In this document: positions 17,523-26,377 of the stretch, piece by piece
Layout: each line of letters begins with the position of its first letter
Numbering within the stretch: position 1 is the stretch's first letter
DNA from: G963556115 sp963675945
GTDB lineage: Bacteria > Planctomycetota > SZUA-567
Length of the DNA: 64,000 nucleotides
NCBI GenBank assembly: GCA_963675945.1
Contig: OY780932.1
Coordinates: forward strand, 992,001 to 1,056,000
Direction: 5' to 3'
Notes under the pieces: generated by a model
Seen by the model: only the letters and a program-made list of their open reading frames with translations
The model's database searches: none
Told to the model about the DNA's origin: nothing
Position numbers and translations under genes: made by a program

Positions 17523-17556
17523 AAAAAAGCCTCATTTACCGGAGTAAACAAGGCTT
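17523..17556 (-). terminator. Intrinsic terminator of tRNA-His
   Basis: On the minus strand AAGCCTTGTTTAC pairs with GTAAATGAGGCTT, followed by a run of T residues, 7 bases after the tRNA CCA end. A textbook rho-independent terminator. Confidence 0.9.
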
Positions 17557-17562
17557 ATAATT

Positions 17563-17640
17563 TGGGGCGAGAAACCGAATTCGAATCGGCGACCTTCAGA
17601 GCCACAATCTGACGCTCTAACCAACTGAGCTACTCCCGCC
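17563..17640 (-). tRNA. tRNA-His (anticodon GUG)
   Basis: The minus strand folds into a full cloverleaf: acceptor GCGGGAG with TTCTCGC, D-arm GCTCAGTTGGTTAGAGC, anticodon stem TCAGA/TCTGA with loop TTGTGGC (anticodon GTG), T-arm GCCGA/TCGGT with TTCGAAT, and an encoded CCA. The extra G at position -1 opposite C73 is the identity mark of tRNA-His. Its 3' half is repeated at 14331-14378. Confidence 0.97.
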
Positions 17641-17657
17641 ATTTAAGGTGACTAATT

Positions 17658-17685
17658 AGTATAGATAAATGACGTGTATTTGCAA
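17658..17685 (-). promoter_or_regulatory. Promoter of tRNA-His
   Basis: On the minus strand TTGCAA (17680-17685) and TATACT (17658-17663) are 16 bases apart and lie about 18 bases before the tRNA 5' end, as expected for a sigma-70-type promoter. Confidence 0.65.
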
Positions 17686-17717
17686 TAGGTTATGCGTTAT
17701 TTTTTGTTATATTTTTA

Positions 17718-19046
17718 TTAGTTTTCGACCTGATACTCAGCAGCGATGAGCTTACATTTATTATAAGTATCTTTAAGTTCTTTTCTGAATCTTCCATGCT
17801 CCTCATAAAAAGCGGAAAAGCCTGCCTCACCCTCTTCTACCTTTATATTTTTAAGCCAAGCAAGTGTCTCTTCCCAGGCCTTAATATGCTTATTAAAAGC
17901 CTGTTGAAACTCTACAGGTGTTTTAGAGAGATCAATATTCTCCGAATTCTTGATCTCATCCAGATATCTTGTCCGATAAGCCACATAGCTACCATCATTG
18001 ACGCTCTTCCTGCTCAATTTCACCTTATTGGTATTACCGATAATCTTATCAATCAAAAAAACCTGACGAATACTCTCGGTATAGTCTTTCCCACTCTCAG
18101 GCGCCACCTCCACCAATGATTCAGTCTTTTCATCATTGAAGGCTACCTCTGCAATATCCTCCAACTCAAAATCACTAATCTCCTCTACCGCCTCCACCGG
18201 CTCTGAGACGTCAGTAAGCAGCTCCATCTTTACTACTTTTGGTTCATCACTGGTAACACCCTCTTTACCGACAAGGGTAATACCCTTACCCTCAATTATT
18301 GAACGGCTCAATTCATCCATATTAATACCGCTATCGCGCAACCGACGCACAATCGCCGAAGCTCTTCCCACCTTTATTGCCTCACGCATAGGAGAAAGCT
18401 GAAGATACTCATTCTTATACATATTAATATGATCCGCATTGGCTTTATCCTCTTGCTGATAAATACCTTTCTCCAGAGCATCATAATCAGGAAGATAACC
18501 GCCATCTGGAGCAGTATACGTCGCCATCGGTATCAGCATTACTTCGGCTTGAAAATTCCCCGGAACATAAGCAGATCCGGTATCACTATACTCAAAATCC
18601 GACAACTCCAGATAAATAACGCTTGATCTCTCTCTGGATGCAACCTGCACTGGTTTATAATTCTGCGGTAAAGTATATTTCCTCAACCTTGAAGATTCGG
18701 CAAATACTACCGAACGCATAAAATTATCTGCCTCTTCAAGCATACCCGCCGCCGCTGAACGTTTATGAAGTTTACCGTAAACAATCAATTCATCACTGAG
18801 AGTTACCGATACCCCTATACGTTCATCTAGATTTACTGCAGCAATAATCTCAATAAGAATATCAGACTCAACCGGACTCTTAAGTATCTTTCCTCCATTG
18901 ATAACAAAGGCATTCTGCTCTGGACTATACTCTACCGTCTTGATCGGCTCAATCCCCAGAGCTTCACCCTCAACGACTACTCCCGCATACCCCGGAGCAA
19001 GCAGCAAAACACAGAACAATAATACCCCGATTATTCTATTGATCAT
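17718..19046 (-). CDS. Exported hypothetical protein
   Basis: This 442-residue protein begins with a signal peptide (MINRIIGVLLFCVLLLAPGYAG). I choose ATG 19046 because GGAGATAATT precedes it; the frame opens 39 codons further upstream without a ribosome site. The mature part has a beta-rich first half and a helical, charged second half (about 300-442) with TYNKCKLIAAEYQ at the end. I recognise no family. It is probably periplasmic or outer-membrane associated. It follows tRNA-His on the right in the chromosomal backbone. Confidence 0.75.
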   Translation of the reverse strand: MINRIIGVLLFCVLLLAPGYAGVVVEGEALGIEPIKTVEYSPEQNAFVINGGKILKSPVESDILIEIIAAVNLDERIGVSVTLSDELIVYGKLHKRSAAAGMLEEADNFMRSVVFAESSRLRKYTLPQNYKPVQVASRERSSVIYLELSDFEYSDTGSAYVPGNFQAEVMLIPMATYTAPDGGYLPDYDALEKGIYQQEDKANADHINMYKNEYLQLSPMREAIKVGRASAIVRRLRDSGINMDELSRSIIEGKGITLVGKEGVTSDEPKVVKMELLTDVSEPVEAVEEISDFELEDIAEVAFNDEKTESLVEVAPESGKDYTESIRQVFLIDKIIGNTNKVKLSRKSVNDGSYVAYRTRYLDEIKNSENIDLSKTPVEFQQAFNKHIKAWEETLAWLKNIKVEEGEAGFSAFYEEHGRFRKELKDTYNKCKLIAAEYQVEN

Positions 19047-19119
19047 AATTATCTCCAAAATTATTAATAAGTAATATTTTAATATTATTAATAGTCTAAA
19101 CTTCGAATTCTTAATACAA

Positions 19120-19329
19120 CTAAGCCGCTCCTTCATGCTTTGCAGCCCTGCTGGCAATTTCATGCCGATGTTTAACTATAATATTATCCGCATCCCATAC
19201 CCCACAGAACGCCACTCCCAGAGGACATGCATACTCCATTCCTAATGCAGCCTGCCAAGGACTACGCCTCCCCGGACAACTAGCAGCACATTTAGCAATT
19301 GCCGCTGTATACTTTCTTCCTATTTTCAT
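19120..19329 (-). CDS. Small cysteine-containing hypothetical protein
   Basis: This 69-residue protein starts at ATG 19329 with GAGG about ten bases upstream. It has four cysteines (AKCAASCPG, YACPLGVAFCG) and a basic, alanine-rich C-terminus, and its codon use looks coding. The Cys pattern could bind metal. No family is recognised. Confidence 0.5.
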   Translation of the reverse strand: MKIGRKYTAAIAKCAASCPGRRSPWQAALGMEYACPLGVAFCGVWDADNIIVKHRHEIASRAAKHEGAA

Positions 19330-19493
19330 CAATCTGCTACCTCATCAATACTTAAATCAGTGGATAAATAAAACTTATCGGACAGTTCACAATATTCACT
19401 TACCCGCATCCACTAATTACTTTTAATCTTTTCCAAAAAGTTTGATTATCGGACTTCAAATCACTTCAGAATCAGTTATTATCACCGTATCCG

Positions 19494-20048
19494 TTATTCA
19501 ACAGTTATCGCCTCTACCTCTTCCAATTCATCCATAGTCTGCTCATGATGGGTAAACTCCAACTTCCCTACCAATTCCTTCTCGGCAAAACGTGGATTCG
19601 GTAGATAATACAGCTCTGCTCCCCCGGTAGCCTCCATATCATACCCATCTTCTCCAGCCATATTAGCCGCATTGCCATATATCAGAGTTGTTCCCGCAGG
19701 TATCTTATACTGAGTAACATTCAAAGCGGTATTGCGCTCCGGCAACGCCAAAGCTCTTTTGGCTTTAGCACGTTCCGTAAACATCTTTTTTGCAAAGAAA
19801 AATCCTGATTCACCGCTACCGCCACCCCAATACCGATAAACATGTAAGTCATTATTAATCACAATCTTCTGAGCTCCAGGATTAAATCTTCTGGCTACTT
19901 CAGCTCTACGCGGTTCCTCAACTATACTGAAGACCTCCTGATCATAAATAATCTCAGGTTCTGCATTACCAGTATTCAGACTCTCAGCTTCACAACCGGC
20001 AATAAGCAGAGTCAAACTCCAACAAACAAGAAATATAACCTTTTTCAT
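19494..20048 (-). CDS. Predicted lipoprotein, hypothetical
   Basis: This 184-residue protein has a lipoprotein signal (MKKVIFLVCWSLTLLIAGC) with lipobox IAGC. I choose ATG 20048 because GGAGAAATAATA precedes it. The mature part contains a glycine-rich segment (YRYWGGGSGESGFFFAKK) and ends in an acidic tail. No known domain is recognised. It faces away from the large pseudokinase operon. Confidence 0.75.
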   Translation of the reverse strand: MKKVIFLVCWSLTLLIAGCEAESLNTGNAEPEIIYDQEVFSIVEEPRRAEVARRFNPGAQKIVINNDLHVYRYWGGGSGESGFFFAKKMFTERAKAKRALALPERNTALNVTQYKIPAGTTLIYGNAANMAGEDGYDMEATGGAELYYLPNPRFAEKELVGKLEFTHHEQTMDELEEVEAITVE

Positions 20049-20366
20049 TATTATTTCTCCATTTAACAATCCATACTCAAAATATTCTATCGACCCATAA
20101 AGCTTAAAAAATTAATTAATATAGATATATTTATGATATTAATTGATTAAAGCGTGCAGAGCTATATAATAATTTCAATTAAAGTTGATAATATTATGGA
20201 AAATTCTTCATTAAATTTGATAATTAATATAAATAGGTTTTCTTATATAATAATCGCAGTGATATGTTCTATTATTGCGAAGATTTTTTATTTATAATTT
20301 AGAGACTAAACAAGTTTTATTCCTCTAAATAATATAGGTTTATAATAGTTTAAACAGGAGGTCACA
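20049..20366. other. Divergent AT-rich intergenic region
   Basis: This gap lies between the lipoprotein gene and the pseudokinase operon. It contains AT-rich promoter-like stretches and a strong CAGGAGGT ribosome site before ATG 20367. A 33-codon frame at 20196-20297 would encode a small hydrophobic peptide but has no ribosome site. No RNA gene is seen. Confidence 0.45.
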
Positions 20367-23300
20367 ATGGCTTCAAAAGAACCCATTGACAGTGTATATA
20401 CCAAAACTGGTACTATTACAGAGAATGCTTTATTCACCGTATATAAAGCTGAGATCAACCTAGACAAATTCGACTATGATATGCTATATGCCTATACCCA
20501 GGTAAGCGGCCTGACTCTAGATAAACGAGCAGAAGAAGCTGAAAAATTTGCACAAAAACTCGGAGAGAAAAACCTGGATAATCAGACTATCAGAACCATT
20601 CTCGAGACCCAAAATATAGAATTGCCACCAAAATCAGCAACATTTATAAAATCCACTAGCAATTTTGAGACAGATTTTTTTGAACAAAAGCAGAATCTCT
20701 TCCTTTACACCCAACATCCAAATCTAATCACTATTTACGCTTCCGGCATGGAAGGGAATAGTGCTTACGCTGCTACTGAATCTCTTGCCAAGCAGCTTGC
20801 AACTGAAAAACTCTTTGAGACATTTACCCAGGAAGGCAAGATCAACCTGGTAATACAAGTCTCCAGAGCTGTAGCCTCACTGCACAGTAATAATATCATA
20901 CACCACAATATCTGCCCAGATAATATATTTGCCCTGCCTCAAGCCACTGGTATCTGTCAGATTAAGCTACTCGCCTGCGGAATTATACCTGATATCAACC
21001 AAGCGTTGAATACCGGTGGTGGCAGTGAATTCAAACCTTTATTTGCTTTTATTCCTCCGGAGATTCTCCTGCAAAGCACAACCACGGAAGAACACTCAGA
21101 AAACGAGGATATCTACGCCCTTGGTAGTATATTATACTTTTATCTTTCAGGGAAGTATCCCTGGAAGAACTCCCGCACACTCTTTGATATTATTCAAGCT
21201 TGCAAAGCCGGTGAAGATCCATTAAGCAATGATGACTTTATCAACATTCCAGTCAATATAAAGTCTGTAATTATCAAAGCAACCCATAAAAATCCAGATA
21301 AAAGATACAATAATGTTGCAGAATTAATCACCGATCTCGAAGCCTGCCGGGATGGCCAGGAACCTGCGGCTCTAGCAATACTCAAAGGCGGGAAGAATTT
21401 CAAACCCGAACCAAATATTACCGAAGAGGAGATACTCAAGAGTGCAAGCAAGACGAATTCCAGCCAAAATCCAAATACTCCAGAGGAAGAAGAGTCTATA
21501 ACAAACCAAAATTTAAGTGAAGAAAAACCCGAGTATAAATCTGAACGCACCCTGACCGAAGCAGATCTACCACAACCCATATTTGAGCCAAAAATAACCG
21601 ATATCAATGAAATCTCAGCTGACATGAACAAAACCGGCTCACAAATTTGGACCAAACTCCTGATCAGCGCTTGCATCCTGCTTATTGCCGGTGGTATCGG
21701 ATATTACTTCTTCGCCAGCAAACCCGCTACGACTGAGCCAATCACCCCTCCCGCAGCTGAAGATAACAACTCTACAAAAACTGAAGAACCAGAGGTAGCA
21801 GACAAGGCTGACGAAACTACTACACAGAATACCGGCCCAACCCCAGAAGAGATTGCTGCAGAAAAAGCTCTAGCTGCAGAGAGAGCATTAGCAGCCAAAA
21901 AAGCCGAAGAAGAACAGCTCCGGCAACAGCGTCTCCAAGAAGAACAACAACGTAAATTAGATACAGATTATCAGCAAGCACTTGATCAGGGTAATCAAGC
22001 CATGCTCAACAATGAGTATGAAACAGCCATTATTGCATATAGTAAAGCTCATGATCTCAAAAACACCGTCGAAGCTCAGGATCTATTGCAGACTGCCGAG
22101 AAAAAACAGGAAGCCGAGATACGATTTACCTCCAGTATAGACCAGGCAAAGCAACTCCTGCTTGAGAACAAACTGGAAGAAGCAGAAGCAATTATCCTCC
22201 AGGCCAAGACTATTCCCGGCTTCAATTCTGAACTAATAGCCACGCAGTTACTTGATGATATCCGTCATACTCGTTTTAATAATGCCCTGGCCGAAGGAGA
22301 AAATCATCTGGCAGCAGGTGAATATACTGAGGCTGAACTCGCGTACTCCTGGGCTTTGAGTATTCCCGGCTATGAAGATAATACCGATGCCCTAAATGGA
22401 AGGCAGCTTGTCCAGGACACCCTCAGAAGAATTGCCGAAGAAACAGCCCGCAAAGAAGAAGAAGAGCGTAAACACCACGCCGAGTACACTGCGGCTATAA
22501 GTGAAGGAGACAAGTTATTTGCGCAAAGACGCTGGGATGAAGCTGTCGTCGCTTATAATATGGCGCTGGAAGTACCTGGATACACCGAAGATCAGAATGC
22601 TCGTAAAGGCAGAGAAAATGCTCTAAGCAATAAAAAGATTGAACTACAGCGACTGGCAGAAGCCCGAACAAATGCTCTGCAGAATGAATACAATCGCTTT
22701 ATCAATAACGGTAATACCTTCCTGCAAGCCAGAATGTGGTCAGAAGCAGAAGATGCTTTCAACAATGCCCTACAAGTCGAAGGATACAGTAATGCTGAAG
22801 AAGCAGTTGCTGGGCGCAAACGCGCAATTGAAAATGGCCGCCTTGCGACAAACCGCGCCCAATATGATCAACTCTTACTCACTGGAGCGGAGAGTATTAC
22901 TCGTCAAGACTATCCGGCAGCAGCCAAAGCCTTCCGTGATGCATTATTGATACCCGGCTTTGACAATGCTGTAGCAGCTAAACAAGGGATCAGCTTTGCC
23001 GAAGAGTCGAATCAGATAATCAGTAAAGCCAAAGAATATAATCAATATCTTGATTCAGGAAGAGAAAAGCTGCTCAGCCATGATGCCATTGCAGCCGCTC
23101 GTGATTTCGGCAGAGCTATCGTAATCGCTCCTGATCAAATTGATACCTATACTCTCCGCGGCAGCGCTTATCTGGAAGCCGACGAGACCCAGAAAGCTTT
23201 TGAAAATTTTGACGAAGCGTTACAAGTAAGACCAGACTATCCACCAGCCATTCTCGGTCGAGCAATCACCTTTTATAAAGCCGAAGATTATCCGGCAGCA

Positions 23301-26300
23301 GCCGATGCTTTCAAAGCGATAATCTCCACTGCTGAAGACAATGAAACAAAAATATTCGGTAATAATACGCTCGGTTGGATCTATCTGGAGACAGAAGATT
23401 CTGCAAAGAATTCCGGTATTGCCAGCGACAATGATCTGGCTCAGGAGTACTTTGAAAAGAGCATCCCTCTCAATGATCCGATCGCCAGCAATAACCTTGG
23501 TTATATGTATATGTACGGCAGAGGAGTTGATAAAGATTATGCAAAAGCGCTAAGCCTGTTTGAAACCGCTGCCGAAGCCGGACTCCCTGAAGGAGCATTC
23601 AACCTCGGTATGGCTTATTATAAAGGTAACGGGGTCAAAAGAAATTACACAACCGCCTTTGGCTACTTTGAGCGTGCTGCCCAGAATAACACTTTACCAA
23701 TAGCCTGGGGACAGCTTGCCGAAATGTATAGACGCGGCAGAGGGGTAGAGCGTGACCGGGATCTAGTCAGAGAATACTCCGCAAAATATAACGGTGATAC
23801 CAACCGTGAGACCGAGTATATTGTTAGTAAACCGAAAATTACCCTTCCGTTACCTATCAACTACCTGCCGACCAATCTGCCTGAGGAAGAACTCGCCAAG
23901 CAATATACCGTCTTCTACAATCTCGGAGACGAACTCAATAGAGCTGCAGATTATGAATCTGCTGAGAGATTATACTTGATTGCTGATAAATTCAATACCC
24001 AGGAAAATTCTGCAGAAATCGAACAACGGATACTTGAAATCAGAGAACTCCAGACTAACAGGAAGAATAAAGCCCTCGCCGAGACTGCAGATAACAAGAA
24101 CATAGAAGAACTGGATGACGATCTTCTGGCTGGAGAGTCTGTAGCAGATCTAGCAAAAGAACTGGAAGAACTGACCCCGACGCCACAACCCGCGGTTAAA
24201 GAAGAGAGCAGCGAACTTGATGATATTCTCGCTTCACTCGAGACCAAGGATAATACTATAGCAGAACCCCAAAAACCTACCGTAAATGACTCAAGTGATT
24301 TACTCGCAAAATTAAATACTGAAGAAGTAGAGGACGTAGTTGAAACTGAGGTAATCCAACAAACGGAGACAAAGCCTGTCGATATTGATACCAGCAGATT
24401 CGGTAAGGAATACGTCAAACTGATAAATCTTGCTGAGAAATATCTGTCCAATCAGAAATGGTTACTTGCCGAACAGGCTTTTCGTCTAGCTCTAGCGCTT
24501 CCGGATTCACCCGATCAAGGAGACGCTCATGCAGGGTTACAGGCAGCTATCAACGAAAAGGAGAGCGCAGATACTCCGAATAACTTTATACACTCGGATT
24601 ATGCGGCAATTATCAGTAATGCCACATCCTTACTCAAGGAAGCACAATGGCCGCAAGCGATATATCTCTTCCAATCAGCCATAGACTATAACCCAGATGA
24701 TGATGATACTCTAGCCCAAATCGGTCTGGCTATTGCTGAAAAAGCCAATACTCCAGTAATTGAAGAAGAACTGACTGAATTAGGAGTCAATACCGATGAA
24801 CGCGATATTGCCAGTTATAATATGGCTATAGCCCAGTCAAAGCAATTTCTTGCCAATGGTAATTATGCTGCCGCCATACAAATGCTGGAGATTGCACTAC
24901 AGATGAAAGGATTCGAAGAAGACCCCGTAGCTTCCGCCTTATTGATATCGGCTGAAAAAATGAAGCTTGAGCATGACAATAGCCCGGAAGCTATTGCTGC
25001 CAAACAGGCAAAAAACAAGCCTATCTACGATAAATTAATCCAAAGCGGTGAATTACAAATTACCAGTAATAACCTTGAAGGAGCAAAAAACAGTTACGAA
25101 CTGGCTCTCAAAATACCCGGGTATGAGAAAGATCCCGTAGCCCTCGCCGGACTCAAGCAAATCGAGGAATTTAAAACACGACAAGCAATCTCTTCAGAAG
25201 CTCGGGATAAATATAATGCCCTGATGAATCAAGGCCGCGCAGCTCTAGACGCAGAGGACTGGCCAAGAGCAGAAGAGACCTTCAGAATTATTCTCAGCCT
25301 CCAGGATTTCAGCAATGATCCAGAAGCACTCTCTGGACTGAGAACTGCGGCTCAAGCTCAGAACAAGCCTTTACCACAGACCGGCGATATTAATGAAGAC
25401 ATACTCCAAAACGGACTTATCCCGGCTGATGCTGATTTAGAAGCAATCAGAAAAAGAGCTGAATTTGAAGCCTTATTACGTGAAGGCAAACGCCAATTAG
25501 AACTCAAACAATTTGAAGTGGCCGAAGCCATGTTCAATGAGGCACTTAAAATAGACGGCTATACTGCCAATCCTGATGCTATCAGGCTCTTACAACAGAC
25601 AATCGTACTCAAACCCAAAGAACCTGAAGTAGAGATTCCGGAACAGCCGCAGACCGAGGTAAATCCACAAACCGAGATGGAGCAACAGGCAACAATGCTA
25701 TTGAATGAAGGTAACCGTCTGCGCTCGCTGCAGCAATTTGATAAAGCTATTCAAGCTTACAGCAGTGGTATTGATCTCGATCCTGATAATCCTCGACTCC
25801 GTATCAACCGAGCCGATACCAATGCCGGACTTGGTAAATTTGACCTGGCTCTGAATGACTACATGAAGGTTTTGGATTCAGAAGACGCTGATACTGAAGT
25901 CAAATCTTATGCCTGGAATAATATTGCCAATGTCTATTATTACGGTAAGAAAGACTATTCTTCCGCTGTTGAATTCTATAAAAAAGCTGCCGAAGTAGGT
26001 AATCTCGCTTCCATGAATAGCCTTGGCGTATGTTATGGTTTTGCTAAAGGCGTCGAAAAAGATCCTCAAGCCTCTCTCGAGTGGTATACCAAAGCAGCAG
26101 AAGGTGGCTATGGAAACGCCATGCTCAATCTAGGCATGATGTACCAGAACGGCTGGGGCATTGACACCAATTTAGAGTTGGCGAAAGAATGGTATGAGCG
26201 AGCAGCTGAGCATGATGTACCCCGTGCCTTTATACGTCTATCACTCATGTATGCCAATGGCACCGGGGTTGAGCTGGATCAGCAGAAAGCTGATGAATAT

Positions 26301-26342
26301 AAACAACGAGCTGTCGAATTAGGTTATACTGCAGACCGTTAG
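20367..26342 (+). CDS. Pseudokinase-TM-TPR-Sel1 giant protein
   Basis: This 1991-residue protein has a Ser/Thr-kinase-like N-terminus (about 1-325). The fold marks are present (FIPPEILLQ near 228, DIYALGSILYFYLSG), but the catalytic loop reads H179-H180-N181-ICPDN instead of HRDxKPxN and the DFG motif is A203-C204-G205, so it is very probably a pseudokinase. A transmembrane helix at about 428-450 puts the rest outside the cytoplasm. That part has a Pro/Thr linker, a coiled coil (490-525) and about 13 repeats of a ~36-residue motif (Y...G...W..A...F..AL.IPGY), six ending in PGY/PGF. It also has TPRs and two Sel1 blocks (about 1045-1130 and 1875-1991). It starts at 20367 with CAGGAGG and heads the glycosyltransferase operon. 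It is likely a scaffold or sensor. Confidence 0.85.
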   Translation: MASKEPIDSVYTKTGTITENALFTVYKAEINLDKFDYDMLYAYTQVSGLTLDKRAEEAEKFAQKLGEKNLDNQTIRTILETQNIELPPKSATFIKSTSNFETDFFEQKQNLFLYTQHPNLITIYASGMEGNSAYAATESLAKQLATEKLFETFTQEGKINLVIQVSRAVASLHSNNIIHHNICPDNIFALPQATGICQIKLLACGIIPDINQALNTGGGSEFKPLFAFIPPEILLQSTTTEEHSENEDIYALGSILYFYLSGKYPWKNSRTLFDIIQACKAGEDPLSNDDFINIPVNIKSVIIKATHKNPDKRYNNVAELITDLEACRDGQEPAALAILKGGKNFKPEPNITEEEILKSASKTNSSQNPNTPEEEESITNQNLSEEKPEYKSERTLTEADLPQPIFEPKITDINEISADMNKTGSQIWTKLLISACILLIAGGIGYYFFASKPATTEPITPPAAEDNNSTKTEEPEVADKADETTTQNTGPTPEEIAAEKALAAERALAAKKAEEEQLRQQRLQEEQQRKLDTDYQQALDQGNQAMLNNEYETAIIAYSKAHDLKNTVEAQDLLQTAEKKQEAEIRFTSSIDQAKQLLLENKLEEAEAIILQAKTIPGFNSELIATQLLDDIRHTRFNNALAEGENHLAAGEYTEAELAYSWALSIPGYEDNTDALNGRQLVQDTLRRIAEETARKEEEERKHHAEYTAAISEGDKLFAQRRWDEAVVAYNMALEVPGYTEDQNARKGRENALSNKKIELQRLAEARTNALQNEYNRFINNGNTFLQARMWSEAEDAFNNALQVEGYSNAEEAVAGRKRAIENGRLATNRAQYDQLLLTGAESITRQDYPAAAKAFRDALLIPGFDNAVAAKQGISFAEESNQIISKAKEYNQYLDSGREKLLSHDAIAAARDFGRAIVIAPDQIDTYTLRGSAYLEADETQKAFENFDEALQVRPDYPPAILGRAITFYKAEDYPAAADAFKAIISTAEDNETKIFGNNTLGWIYLETEDSAKNSGIASDNDLAQEYFEKSIPLNDPIASNNLGYMYMYGRGVDKDYAKALSLFETAAEAGLPEGAFNLGMAYYKGNGVKRNYTTAFGYFERAAQNNTLPIAWGQLAEMYRRGRGVERDRDLVREYSAKYNGDTNRETEYIVSKPKITLPLPINYLPTNLPEEELAKQYTVFYNLGDELNRAADYESAERLYLIADKFNTQENSAEIEQRILEIRELQTNRKNKALAETADNKNIEELDDDLLAGESVADLAKELEELTPTPQPAVKEESSELDDILASLETKDNTIAEPQKPTVNDSSDLLAKLNTEEVEDVVETEVIQQTETKPVDIDTSRFGKEYVKLINLAEKYLSNQKWLLAEQAFRLALALPDSPDQGDAHAGLQAAINEKESADTPNNFIHSDYAAIISNATSLLKEAQWPQAIYLFQSAIDYNPDDDDTLAQIGLAIAEKANTPVIEEELTELGVNTDERDIASYNMAIAQSKQFLANGNYAAAIQMLEIALQMKGFEEDPVASALLISAEKMKLEHDNSPEAIAAKQAKNKPIYDKLIQSGELQITSNNLEGAKNSYELALKIPGYEKDPVALAGLKQIEEFKTRQAISSEARDKYNALMNQGRAALDAEDWPRAEETFRIILSLQDFSNDPEALSGLRTAAQAQNKPLPQTGDINEDILQNGLIPADADLEAIRKRAEFEALLREGKRQLELKQFEVAEAMFNEALKIDGYTANPDAIRLLQQTIVLKPKEPEVEIPEQPQTEVNPQTEMEQQATMLLNEGNRLRSLQQFDKAIQAYSSGIDLDPDNPRLRINRADTNAGLGKFDLALNDYMKVLDSEDADTEVKSYAWNNIANVYYYGKKDYSSAVEFYKKAAEVGNLASMNSLGVCYGFAKGVEKDPQASLEWYTKAAEGGYGNAMLNLGMMYQNGWGIDTNLELAKEWYERAAEHDVPRAFIRLSLMYANGTGVELDQQKADEYKQRAVELGYTADR

Positions 26343-26377
26343 TACCAGATATCTATCTGCAAAATATAGGGAATGAT

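Larger units (their letters stand above)
16898..17610. repeat. Right copy of the ~714-bp duplication
   Basis: This is the partner of 13664-14378, in the same orientation. Matching stops at the gene's stop codon on the left and at the tRNA-His anticodon stem on the right, after which the intact tRNA continues to 17640. Confidence 0.9.

Noticed and set aside
20196..20297. 33-codon hydrophobic peptide gene
   Set aside because: It has no ribosome site, lies in AT-rich DNA where such frames are common, and has no conservation evidence here.
21194..21676. 160-residue minus-strand frame inside the pseudokinase gene
   Set aside because: It is antisense to a well-supported domain-rich gene, has serine-rich shadow composition and no ribosome site.
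23951..24451. 166-residue minus-strand frame with serine runs
   Set aside because: The serine and threonine runs are the complement of acidic codons in the TPR gene; no start signal.
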